Positions 1-5,356 of a stretch of DNA of 5,356 bases are shown here, piece by piece. Under the pieces are notes generated by a model. It made no database searches. It saw nothing but the letters and a program-made list of their open reading frames with translations, and was not told the origin of the DNA. The DNA comes from Leptolyngbya sp. SIO4C1 (GTDB taxonomy: Bacteria > Cyanobacteriota > Cyanobacteriia > Phormidesmidales > Phormidesmidaceae), in NCBI GenBank assembly GCA_010671975.1, contig JAAHIA010000348.1, positions 1 through 5,356 on the forward strand. Direction: 5' to 3'. Made by a program: the position numbers and the translations under genes. Every line of letters begins with the position of its first letter. Within the stretch, counting starts at the first letter, position 1.

Positions 1-75
1 CTGGGCAATCGGCACGTACGGCAGCTGATGATCGCCGGCATAAATCTGCGTAGGACGAAAGATGCGATTGCCCAG
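1..75. repeat. Perfect 11-bp inverted repeats bounding a 53-bp inverted segment
   Basis: The left arm CTGGGCAATCG (1-11) is the exact reverse complement of the right arm CGATTGCCCAG (65-75). The next bases inward (12 and 64) do not pair. The full unit is 75 bp, a multiple of three, and both arms start on codon boundaries of the citrate synthase frame, so either orientation keeps the frame. The window begins on the first base of the left arm, so nothing can be said about what lies to its left. Confidence 0.9.
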
Positions 76-108
76 CGGCTGACCGCCCCTATGCAGACCG
101 AAGGTTAA
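1..108 (+). pseudogene. gltA: Citrate synthase 3' end with inverted terminal segment (partial)
   Basis: Citrate synthase condenses acetyl-CoA and oxaloacetate at the entry to the TCA cycle. Only the extreme C-terminus lies in the window. The reverse complement of 1-75 reads LGNRIFRPTQIYAGDHQ followed by LPYVPIAQ. This matches the family's C-terminal pattern NR-I-x-RP-x-Q-x-Y-x-G...Y-x-P-I, whose Arg in 'RP' is the active-site Arg donated by the neighbouring subunit (Arg407 in E. coli, Arg421 in pig). The sequence upstream of this on the minus strand does not resemble citrate synthase and meets an in-frame TAG. On the plus strand, 76-108 continues the final 'PIAQ' in frame as RLTAPMQTEG and a TAA stop. 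The simplest reading is a plus-strand gltA whose last 25 codons before the tail have been flipped. The plus strand as given (LGNRHVRQLMIAG...) stays open to the same stop. Recognition is from memory of the family; the inversion itself is read directly. Confidence 0.68.
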
Positions 109-173
109 GCCCTATCGAACGTTAGAGGTGCTGACCAGTTAGATTTGATACAATAGCTTTTGAGATGCGCTGA

Positions 174-191
174 GCCAAGCGTTAGCTTGGC
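174..191 (+). terminator. Hairpin after gltA, possible weak terminator
   Basis: GCCAAGC (174-180) pairs perfectly with GCTTGGC (185-191) around a GTTA loop. It lies 66 bp after the gltA stop. The nearest T-run (200-203) starts 8 bases after the stem rather than directly after it, so this is not a canonical intrinsic terminator. It could be an mRNA 3' stabilising hairpin instead. Confidence 0.3.
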
Positions 192-194
192 ACC

Positions 195-217
195 AAAGCT
201 TTTCCCTAAAGCTTTTC
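195..217. repeat. Direct repeat AAAGCTTTTC, two copies 13 bp apart
   Basis: AAAGCTTTTC occurs at 195-204 and again at 208-217, separated by CCT. Each copy contains the 8-bp palindrome AAAGCTTT. The arrangement could be a paired protein-binding site ahead of the gene at 400 or chance AT-rich sequence; there is no direct evidence for either. Confidence 0.45.
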
Positions 218-383
218 ACTGTGAGCCGCAAGTTGAGCAGCCCAGCTATCAGCCGTTTGATTTTCAAGCACCTTCATGGCAGACAGCCATCAGCAGTCAA
301 ACTCGCTTTGTATAGGGTTTCTCACTTCTTCAGTTAGTCAATCTAGTCGCTCGCAGATTCAGTCGCGTATCTGTGTTGACGAT

Positions 384-388
384 AGGAG
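384..388 (+). promoter_or_regulatory. Ribosome binding site AGGAG deciding the start of the OB-fold gene
   Basis: AGGAG at 384-388 lies 11 bases before GTG at 400. The upstream in-frame GTG at 373 has no purine-rich site before it, and this AGGAG would fall inside its coding sequence. This favours the start at 400. Confidence 0.5.
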
Positions 389-399
389 ACCCTTGTTTC

Positions 400-885
400 G
401 TGCTAACTGCATTGTGGACCTTAAGCGCCGGTATCTTTGCTAGCGTGGTTTTGCTATATTCGTTTGCGAGCGAGTCGCAAGACTCAGCAGACCGCGAGCC
501 GCCTATCCCTGAGCTGTCAATCAGCGCGCTTGTTCATCATCCCGATATCGTCTCAGGTAAAGTCGTCAAAATTCGGGGACGAGTAGACGACATGGTAGAA
601 ACGAGCAGCTTCATCCTCGAAAACATGCTGCCTTTTCACAACGAGAAAATTTTAGTACTGCAGCCAGACACCGACAGTGCACTCTCAGAGGGCAGCGTGG
701 TAGAAGTAATGGGCGAAGTTCAAACCCTGAGCTCCGATAAGCTGGCTCAGTTCTCTTGGCATAGCTGGTCTCCGGCTACCCAGGCTCAGCTGCTGGCTGA
801 CTTTGAGGATGAACCAGTTCTGATTGCCCGAGCCATTCAGCGCCAGATAGGGGATGACGTAGCGATTCTAGAGCACTGGTCTTAG
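400..885 (+). CDS. Small membrane-anchored OB-fold-like protein, function unknown
   Basis: From GTG 400 the product is 161 residues; the longer alternative from GTG 373 gives 170. The 400 start is preferred because of the AGGAG site and because it puts a hydrophobic stretch (LTALWTLSAGIFASVVLLYSF) right at the N-terminus as an uncleaved anchor or signal peptide. After an acidic, Ser-rich linker comes a beta-rich domain of about 110 residues. It has 'GKVVKIRGRVDDM', 'ILVLQPD', 'EGSVVEVMGEVQ' and the closing 'LADFEDEPVLIARAI'. This alternation of strands, with G-x-V-x-x-I-x-G-x-V and a final F-x-x-x-P-V-L-(V/I)-A, resembles small exported OB-fold-like hypothetical proteins of cyanobacteria and actinobacteria. 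The domain should face the periplasm or cell surface. No catalytic motif is visible. It stands alone: gltA ends about 290 bp upstream and the next gene starts 377 bp downstream. The reading frame is secure; the fold is inferred. Confidence 0.8.
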   Translation: MLTALWTLSAGIFASVVLLYSFASESQDSADREPPIPELSISALVHHPDIVSGKVVKIRGRVDDMVETSSFILENMLPFHNEKILVLQPDTDSALSEGSVVEVMGEVQTLSSDKLAQFSWHSWSPATQAQLLADFEDEPVLIARAIQRQIGDDVAILEHWS

Positions 886-1262
886 CATTAAGAATACGTG
901 GAAAAACTGAAACTTAAGCAGGCCGCAGCCTCTGTCAGGCTGATTGCTAAATTTTGTCAGCTTTCTGCCTGAAAGATTGACTTGCCTAGCGTATGAATGA
1001 ATGGTGCTCAGTCTGCCGGCATAGCTCGTCTATTGACTATAAGGCTATTTCTCCAGTTACCGATATACTAAGCAATATCTACCAGACCAACTTTGTACGG
1101 TCGTTACAGCCAAATTTTCAGCCTGAATTGACACAGTCAATGATCACAGTCAAGCGGCTTCGCACGCGCGCAGTTTATCGGGTGAAAACAGCGAATCGAA
1201 GCGGCGTTAGCTAGAGCGGGTGCGTCTATCTGATTGCAAACAGACGCTATCGAGTTAAAGCC
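886..1262. other. Intergenic region without a convincing gene
   Basis: This 377-bp stretch has one open frame of 73 codons (993-1214, +) with no ribosome binding site and no recognisable domain; it is not called as a gene. A 6-bp hairpin lies at 926-942. TTGACA at 1128-1133 matches a -35 box perfectly, but no -10-like sequence follows at 16-18 bp. The leader of the gene at 1263 is probably here, but no promoter can be placed with confidence. Confidence 0.55.
926..942 (+). terminator. Hairpin after the OB-fold gene, possible weak terminator
   Basis: CAGCCT (926-931) pairs with AGGCTG (937-942) around CTGTC, 41 bases after the stop at 885. The only T-rich sequence after it is TTTT at 952-955, nine bases past the stem, so termination here would be weak or factor-assisted. 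Confidence 0.3.
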
Positions 1263-2684
1263 ATGAACTCATCTGCGAACTCAAACTCGGCTGCAGAAGC
1301 GGCCATTATTGATTTGAGACTAACAGACGTTGCTGCCGACGCCGCTTTGTCAGCACCAGCTGGTCCAGTATTAGAAGCTACCATCCTGCAAGAGGCGACA
1401 CTGGGTCACTCGGCAGAGTCGAGTATAGCCCCTGCCATCGTCAAAATTTTAGGTATCTCGGCGGTTTCAGGCGCGGCGCTCAGCGTCATTACGCCGACCA
1501 TTGGCTGGCAGCACCTGCAGCTGCCGCAGCTAGATCCTGCTGATAACAAAGTAGCCGCTAATCCCCAAAAAACTCGGGCCGTACTGCAGCCACAGCCATC
1601 GCAGCCGCGACTGGCCGACGGTCGCCTGCCTAGCTTCTCAACCTATCGGCCTACGGCTCTAGCTGGCCCAGTGGAAACAGCACCAATGGTCAGTAGCCGC
1701 CTGCCCGCCGCCCTGCAAATTTCTCAGCGACCGCTGACGCCACGGCCGACGCCCTTACTTTCGACGTCGCTGGCAAAACCAATCACCGTTGAGCTGCCGG
1801 TAGTCACAGCTCCGGTACCGGCCGCAAGCGCCTCAGTCGCGAGACCAGCGGCTCGTCCAGCCCTGCGTGAAACCGCATCGCAGCGGCGCTGGAGCCGAGG
1901 TGAGCTATCAATTCTGCCCACAGTGACTTCGGTACGGCCCGCCAGTCTTGCTCAAATTCCAGGCCCAGCGCTAGCGCGTGCCGATCGCCCCAATGCGCTA
2001 CCGGCCAAAGCAGTAGAGCGTTCTTCCGCTGCCGTACCTACTACCTCATCAGTGGCAGCCCCCGCCCCTAGAATGGCAGACGCTGCGATCGCGCCACCGC
2101 TAGCAGCCGCTGCGCCGCTAGATTCATCTGTTTTAGGCAGTGATCCAGAAGCAGCCCAGCCGGCGCTGATGGCTCAAGCAGTTCAAGCAGCTGATGTGAC
2201 TGCGTCAGAGTCCGCACCGACTGCAGCTACCTCCCCAGCCGCCGCTGGCCATCAGAGCGCTTCCGCAGCGCTCGCTGTGAGCAGCGTCGATCAGGCAGCT
2301 GTTCCCACAGCCGAGCGGGAAGCCGCTGTTGAAGCTGCGCTCGAAACAGTTCCTCAGGCGGCTGAGATTCCTGAAACGGCGTCTGAACCAGTCGCTGAGA
2401 CGACGGCAATGACAGCCACTGACAGACCGCAACCGCTGACGCTGGCAGAAGTTTTCCCCGAGGCAGTGGTTCAGACGCCAGCGGCTGAGCTCACCGAGGC
2501 TCAGACCGAGACTGGTCCGTCGGCTGTGCTAGAAGACGAGACGCTGGCCGCGATCGCGCAGCTGCCCGATGCTGAACGAGTTCTGCGGCTGCTGGCGCTT
2601 GACCGCCGTGATGCGAAAAAACTGAGCTTGCGATCGCAGCTGCTAGCTCAGCACCTCTCTAAGTCAGTCGATAAGCTACGATAG
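1263..2684 (+). CDS. Ala/Pro-rich low-complexity protein with one weak membrane segment, function unknown
   Basis: The product is 473 residues and matches no family I recognise. It has three parts. Residues 1-55 are Ala/Ser-rich and mildly acidic. Residues 56-80 (IAPAIVKILGISAVSGAALS and onward) form a moderately hydrophobic stretch that could be a single membrane helix. Residues about 85-425 are Ala, Pro, Ser, Thr and Val rich with almost no aromatic residues, as expected for a disordered spacer. The last 45 residues change character: 'LPDAERVLRLLALDRRDAKK' and 'SLRSQLLAQHL' look like amphipathic helices and may be the functional end. I saw no cysteine. Start ATG 1263 has only a weak GAG eight bases upstream. 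The frame is open for 1.4 kb, carries three in-frame HIP1 sites and ends before a strong terminator, so it is very likely real. It converges with the Wzc-like gene, so co-transcription is excluded. A cell-envelope linker or surface protein is possible; this is inference from composition only. Confidence 0.72.
   Translation: MNSSANSNSAAEAAIIDLRLTDVAADAALSAPAGPVLEATILQEATLGHSAESSIAPAIVKILGISAVSGAALSVITPTIGWQHLQLPQLDPADNKVAANPQKTRAVLQPQPSQPRLADGRLPSFSTYRPTALAGPVETAPMVSSRLPAALQISQRPLTPRPTPLLSTSLAKPITVELPVVTAPVPAASASVARPAARPALRETASQRRWSRGELSILPTVTSVRPASLAQIPGPALARADRPNALPAKAVERSSAAVPTTSSVAAPAPRMADAAIAPPLAAAAPLDSSVLGSDPEAAQPALMAQAVQAADVTASESAPTAATSPAAAGHQSASAALAVSSVDQAAVPTAEREAAVEAALETVPQAAEIPETASEPVAETTAMTATDRPQPLTLAEVFPEAVVQTPAAELTEAQTETGPSAVLEDETLAAIAQLPDAERVLRLLALDRRDAKKLSLRSQLLAQHLSKSVDKLR
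2085..2092. repeat. HIP1 palindromes (GCGATCGC)
   Basis: GCGATCGC is found at 2085-2092, 2550-2557, 2630-2637 and 4062-4069. An 8-mer is expected about once per 65 kb in random sequence of even composition. This density is a signature of many cyanobacterial genomes. None lies in the terminal fragment at 5228-5356. Confidence 0.9.
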
Positions 2685-2706
2685 CTGAGCAGCAATGCCG
2701 TAACTG

Positions 2707-2725
2707 AGGCTGTCATCAACAGCCT
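2707..2725. repeat. Second hairpin in the convergent intergenic region
   Basis: AGGCTGT (2707-2713) pairs perfectly with ACAGCCT (2719-2725) around CATCA. No T-run follows it on either strand. It lies between the stop at 2684 and the main terminator. It may protect the 3' end of the plus transcript or pause transcripts arriving from the Wzc-like gene. Confidence 0.4.
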
Positions 2726-2751
2726 AATTAAAAGCTCATTTAAAGCTATAG

Positions 2752-2777
2752 ACCCCGCCTGGTCAGGCGGGGTTTTT
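2752..2777 (+). terminator. Strong intrinsic terminator
   Basis: ACCCCGCCT (2752-2760) pairs perfectly with AGGCGGGGT (2765-2773) around a GGTC loop, followed directly by T residues to 2777. This is a textbook Rho-independent terminator for the plus-strand gene ending at 2684. On the minus strand the same stem is followed by CTATAGCTTTAAA, which lacks a proper U-run, so it would stop the converging Wzc-like transcript less well. Confidence 0.92.
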
Positions 2778-2825
2778 GCGTTTGACATCGCCTGCAGAAG
2801 GCAATAAGGGGGCAACTGCACTGCT

Positions 2826-5027
2826 TTAGCTATCAACCAGCCAGGCGTTGCGGTCGAACGTTTCAAAGTCTCGTGTGTAGGTGTAGTACTCGTAATATTT
2901 GTTGTAATACTTATACGTAGGTGAGATTTGCTCTTTCACCCCATTTGCCACCAGCCCCAAGATAGGAATATTGACCAGCTTGATAGTTTCTAACGCCTGC
3001 TCTAGCAGGTTGCGCTTAAGCTTACCCACGCCAATCGTCAGCAGCAGGCCCGAGGTTCGATTGGCAATCACCTGAGAGTCAGCAAAGCCTAAAATAGGCG
3101 GAGTATCATAGATGACTAAGTCAAAGAGCTCTTCTGCGCGCTCCATGAAGCTTTTCATCCGCTGTGATGAGAGCGTCTTCGTAGGATCGGGGGGAATCGC
3201 TCCTGCTGTGACAACGCACAGGTTGGGTTCCCAGGGCAGCTGCCGCACCACCATATCAAACGAGAGCTCACCGGACACAAAGTTGGTAATGCCGTAGTCA
3301 TTCGTCACCCCAACGCGACGGTGAATGCTAGGGCGCCGCAGGTCGGTATCGACAATCAGCACGCGCTGTCCCATAGCGGCGGACGTTTGACCTAGGTGTA
3401 CGCTCATCGTGGTTTTCCCCGCATTGGGGGTCGATGAGCTGATCGCGATGGACCTAACGGGTGTATCCGGGTTCAGTAGTCTGATATTTGTGCTTAGAGA
3501 GCGAAATGCTTCAACAAAAGCCGAAGAGCGATAGGAGCCAACGTTTTCCTGACCGCGTGCAAAGTCTTCTAAGGTTGGATCGCTGCTGCGAGTCTGGCTA
3601 GCCATCATTGCGGCAGGGCCAAACTCTTCAAAATCTTCATTCAGCGGAATGGCGCCAATCAGCGGCAGATTGGTAATCTCTTTAATATCTTTGACAGAGT
3701 GGATGACGTTGCGCAGGCGATCTAGCAGCAGAGCCGCTCCAGTTCCTAACATCAGCCCAATTGCGGTACCAAATACCAAGTTACGCTTGGCGCTAGCCAC
3801 GGCTGCCTGCGGTACGCTTGCCTGAGAGAGCAGTTCCCAAGGCGACTGTCGCTGGGCTGCATCAATTCGTAGCGCTTCGCGCTTAGAGAGAAACTGGTTT
3901 AAGTTGCTAGTGGCGATTTCTAACTCGCGCTGAATATCGCTATACTGACGCGCTACCGAAGAAATTTGCTTAATTTCCTGATTCAGCTGACTAGCGTTGT
4001 TAGATAGCGACTGCTTCCGAACGTTTAGCACCTCAATCTGCCGGCCAAGCTCTCTCAAAACGCGATCGCCTTCGCGCGCCAGCAGCGGCGATAGGTTTTC
4101 GCGCTGCTCTTGAAAGATTTCCATCTCCGGACTGGCTTCTAGGAAAATGGCCGATTCCTGAGCAATTTGACTGTCAATGTCAATCAGCTTATCAACCAGC
4201 TTTTGATAGCGCGGATCGTCAGACAGCACTGATGACGCAGCCACCTCACCATTTTGGAAAAGCTCTTGCTGCAGTTCCTGATAAAGGGCAGTTGCCTCAT
4301 TTAGCTGCACCTGCAGTGCTAGCTCCTCTTGATTAAAATCTTGAATCTGTCCCGATAGCCGCTCACCCTGAGTTACTGGATCAATCAAATTATATTGTTG
4401 ACGCAGCGCTTCTAGCTCACCCTGCAGGAAATCTACCCGTTCTCTCAGCGCCGGTAGCTGCTCATCGACAAAGCTGATACCCCTCAAGATATCGCTTTGC
4501 CGATCTTCTAAACTAAACTGCAGATAGGCGGCTGCCAGTACGTCTAAAACATCTTTAACAAATTCAGGGTTAGCATGCCGATAGCTGACTGTTAAAATAT
4601 TGTCGCCATTAGTGTTTAGCGTCAGTCCTTTAACGATCTGGTTATAGGTCACATTGGGATAAGCAACTTTGAGCTTCTCTACGACCGGATCAATCACGCG
4701 CGGGCTCTTGAGCAGCTTCAGCTTAGTTTCGTCTAACCCCACTGAAATAACTTCCTGGTCGCCGCTGACCGCAGCTGGATTGGCCGAAGAAATGATTTGG
4801 GTTTCAAGCGTGACCTGCGGCGCTAGCACTTCGAAGCCGGCTCGATAGGTAGGCGTGTCTGTCAGTGCCTTGAACACAGCTGCGCTTGCCGTAACTGTCG
4901 TAATACCGGCAATCAGCAAGGCCTGACGCCGTAGCGCAGCTAAAATTCTGCCTAGCTCAATGCCGCCTTCGGCTTCCTCATCTGGTGGCATAGCAGCGAC
5001 TGGTAAATTTTGTGCAACCCTTATCAT
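2826..5027 (-). CDS. Wzc/GumC-type polysaccharide co-polymerase with C-terminal BY-kinase domain
   Basis: This inner-membrane protein of 733 residues combines a Wzz-type chain-length domain with a bacterial tyrosine (BY) kinase. It controls polymerisation and export of capsule or exopolysaccharide by cycles of tyrosine autophosphorylation. Residues about 20-115 are the Wzz domain with the first membrane helix near 35-52. Residues about 180-395 are Gln/Glu/Leu-rich coiled coil in the periplasm. 'PWELLSQASVPQ' (397-408) is the usual proline-rich motif before the second helix (about 417-435). The cytoplasmic kinase covers about 500-700: Walker A SSTPNAGKTT (531-540, Lys538), Walker A' VLIVDTDLRRP (Asp560, Asp562) and Walker B LVIYDTPP (Asp641). 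The tail has eight tyrosines within 705-717, the expected autophosphorylation cluster. Ser512 replaces the second Arg of the usual E-x2-R-x2-R motif. Length is normal for fused Gram-negative-type Wzc. Start ATG 5027 has AAAGGG nine bases upstream. No glycosyltransferase, Wza or Wzx/Wzy gene lies in the window. Family assignment is firm; the polysaccharide is unknown. Confidence 0.96.
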   Translation of the reverse strand: MIRVAQNLPVAAMPPDEEAEGGIELGRILAALRRQALLIAGITTVTASAAVFKALTDTPTYRAGFEVLAPQVTLETQIISSANPAAVSGDQEVISVGLDETKLKLLKSPRVIDPVVEKLKVAYPNVTYNQIVKGLTLNTNGDNILTVSYRHANPEFVKDVLDVLAAAYLQFSLEDRQSDILRGISFVDEQLPALRERVDFLQGELEALRQQYNLIDPVTQGERLSGQIQDFNQEELALQVQLNEATALYQELQQELFQNGEVAASSVLSDDPRYQKLVDKLIDIDSQIAQESAIFLEASPEMEIFQEQRENLSPLLAREGDRVLRELGRQIEVLNVRKQSLSNNASQLNQEIKQISSVARQYSDIQRELEIATSNLNQFLSKREALRIDAAQRQSPWELLSQASVPQAAVASAKRNLVFGTAIGLMLGTGAALLLDRLRNVIHSVKDIKEITNLPLIGAIPLNEDFEEFGPAAMMASQTRSSDPTLEDFARGQENVGSYRSSAFVEAFRSLSTNIRLLNPDTPVRSIAISSSTPNAGKTTMSVHLGQTSAAMGQRVLIVDTDLRRPSIHRRVGVTNDYGITNFVSGELSFDMVVRQLPWEPNLCVVTAGAIPPDPTKTLSSQRMKSFMERAEELFDLVIYDTPPILGFADSQVIANRTSGLLLTIGVGKLKRNLLEQALETIKLVNIPILGLVANGVKEQISPTYKYYNKYYEYYTYTRDFETFDRNAWLVDS

Positions 5028-5227
5028 GACCCTTAACCCTTTAAAACGTTTGCCGTGAGCATGTACAAGTGAAATAGTTTATTAAGCCCGATTCAGCCGT
5101 ATTAAGCGTCTTTCATGCCTGTTTTCGTCTACTGAGTTAGAACAGATTGAACAGCCTAGCTGGGAAAGCAAATAGCGTCAGGAAGCTAGAAATGGGTCGA
5201 ATCAGCGTGTCTGATACGTTAGATACG
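5028..5227 (-). promoter_or_regulatory. Upstream region of the Wzc-like gene with spaced direct repeats
   Basis: The 200 bp before the kinase gene contain no open frame of note. Reading toward the gene, AAAGGG lies nine bases before the ATG and serves as ribosome binding site. TATTAAGC occurs at 5080-5087 and 5100-5107 (plus-strand coordinates), exactly 20 bp apart, which would place two sites on the same face of the helix. TTAATA on the minus strand within each copy could act as a -10, but no good -35 was found for either. Two 9-bp near-tandem units also occur, GAACAGATT/GAACAGCCT (5140-5157) and GATACGTTA/GATACGCTA (5213-5230). A regulatory role is inferred. Confidence 0.4.
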
Positions 5228-5356
5228 CTAGAGGCGGCGTTTTTCTTGCGGGTCGGTGATGCCGGCGAGGTCCCCCAGGAAGTCGTCGGCCGCGTCGACC
5301 ACGCGCAGGTCGGCGTCGAAGTGGTCCTTGAAGGTGGTCTCGACGAGCTCGCGCTC
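5228..5356 (-). pseudogene. guaA: Fragment of GMP synthase (GuaA), broken at 5' by window edge and at 3' by a junction
   Basis: GuaA converts XMP to GMP using glutamine and ATP. On the minus strand, 42 codons read ERELVETTFKDHFDADLRVV and then DAADDFLGDLAGITDPQEKRR, followed by Leu and a TAG stop at 5230-5228. This matches the stretch just after the ATP-pyrophosphatase P-loop in GuaA (E. coli: ...VMNMFGDHFGLNI...FLSALAGENDPEAKRKIIG). Homology stops right after KRR, where the family continues with IIG, so the remaining C-terminal half is missing. Composition differs sharply: 39 of 42 codons end in G or C, unlike the rest of the window. The break near 5231-5236 is therefore a junction between unrelated sequences. 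It may be an assembly or amplification chimera or, less likely, a transferred gene relic. The window holds no start codon context. Confidence 0.75.

Larger units (their letters stand above)
109..399. other. Non-coding region between gltA end and the OB-fold protein gene
   Basis: No open reading frame of gene quality was seen on either strand. The stretch holds a 7-bp hairpin (174-191), a short direct repeat (195-217) and an isolated -10-like hexamer TACAAT (149-154) with no convincing -35 box at a normal distance. TATAGG at 311-316 could be a -10 for the downstream gene but also lacks a good -35. A promoter for the gene at 400 is presumably here, but the sequence does not fix its position. 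Confidence 0.6.

Noticed and set aside
373..399. Upstream GTG start for the OB-fold protein
   Set aside because: It has no ribosome binding site, and the good AGGAG at 384-388 would then lie within the coding sequence. The start at 400 also puts the hydrophobic anchor at the N-terminus.
1128..1133. TTGACA, a perfect -35 box upstream of the gene at 1263
   Set aside because: No -10-like hexamer follows at 16-18 bp, so it cannot be called a promoter.
993..1214. 73-codon open frame on the plus strand
   Set aside because: It has no ribosome binding site, no recognisable domain, no membrane segment or signal peptide, and lies in a normal-looking intergenic region. It may be chance.
1724..1921. 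Minus-strand frame opposite the Ala/Pro-rich gene (also 2205-2432 and 2227-2409)
   Set aside because: These are shadows of a GC-rich, low-complexity coding sequence on the plus strand, with Arg/Ser-rich meaningless translations and no start signals.
2648..2866. Minus-strand frame across the convergent gap
   Set aside because: It overlaps the ends of both real genes and runs through the intrinsic terminator, with no supporting start site or homology.
3112..3297. Plus-strand 61-codon frame inside the kinase gene
   Set aside because: It is antisense to the conserved kinase domain and has no domain or ribosome binding site.
1..5356. CRISPR array, tRNA, rRNA, insertion sequence or phage attachment site
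   Set aside because: No regularly spaced repeats, cloverleaf, ribosomal RNA sequence, transposase or integrase was seen on either strand.

Overview
The window looks cyanobacterial. The palindrome GCGATCGC (HIP1, very over-represented in many cyanobacterial genomes) occurs four times in 5.4 kb, and the only large recognisable gene is a one-piece Wzc-type exopolysaccharide tyrosine kinase of the kind common in filamentous and mat-forming cyanobacteria. Genus cannot be fixed from the sequence. The core (about 109-5227) has moderate GC. Both ends carry fragments of housekeeping genes that are rearranged or joined abruptly, so the sequence may be a whole short contig with imperfect ends.

Layout, left to right. 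Positions 1-108 are the 3' end of a citrate synthase gene, but the last 75 bases before the tail are inverted between two perfect 11-bp inverted repeats. The citrate synthase C-terminus is readable only on the minus strand, while the tail (76-108) reads on as the plus-strand gene end. Positions 109-399 are non-coding, with one hairpin and a short direct repeat. Positions 400-885 (+) encode a small membrane-anchored protein with a probable OB-fold. Positions 886-1262 hold no convincing gene. Positions 1263-2684 (+) encode an Ala/Pro-rich, low-complexity protein of unknown function with one weak membrane segment and a helical C-terminal tail. A strong intrinsic terminator (2752-2777) follows it. 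The Wzc-like gene (5027-2826, minus) converges on that terminator. Its upstream region (5028-5227) carries 8-bp direct repeats spaced exactly 20 bp. Positions 5228-5356 (minus) are a very GC-rich, foreign-looking fragment of GMP synthase (GuaA).

How the genes relate: the two plus-strand proteins are both predicted to be envelope-anchored, and the kinase acts in the inner membrane in polysaccharide export, but spacing and orientation give no evidence of an operon. The most unusual item is the inverted citrate synthase tail: both orientations are open in the same reading frame, and the inversion replaces the conserved C-terminal active-site region. A fold-back amplification or assembly artefact is the leading explanation; a real invertible segment is the exciting alternative. 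The foreign GuaA fragment at the other end favours the artefact reading.
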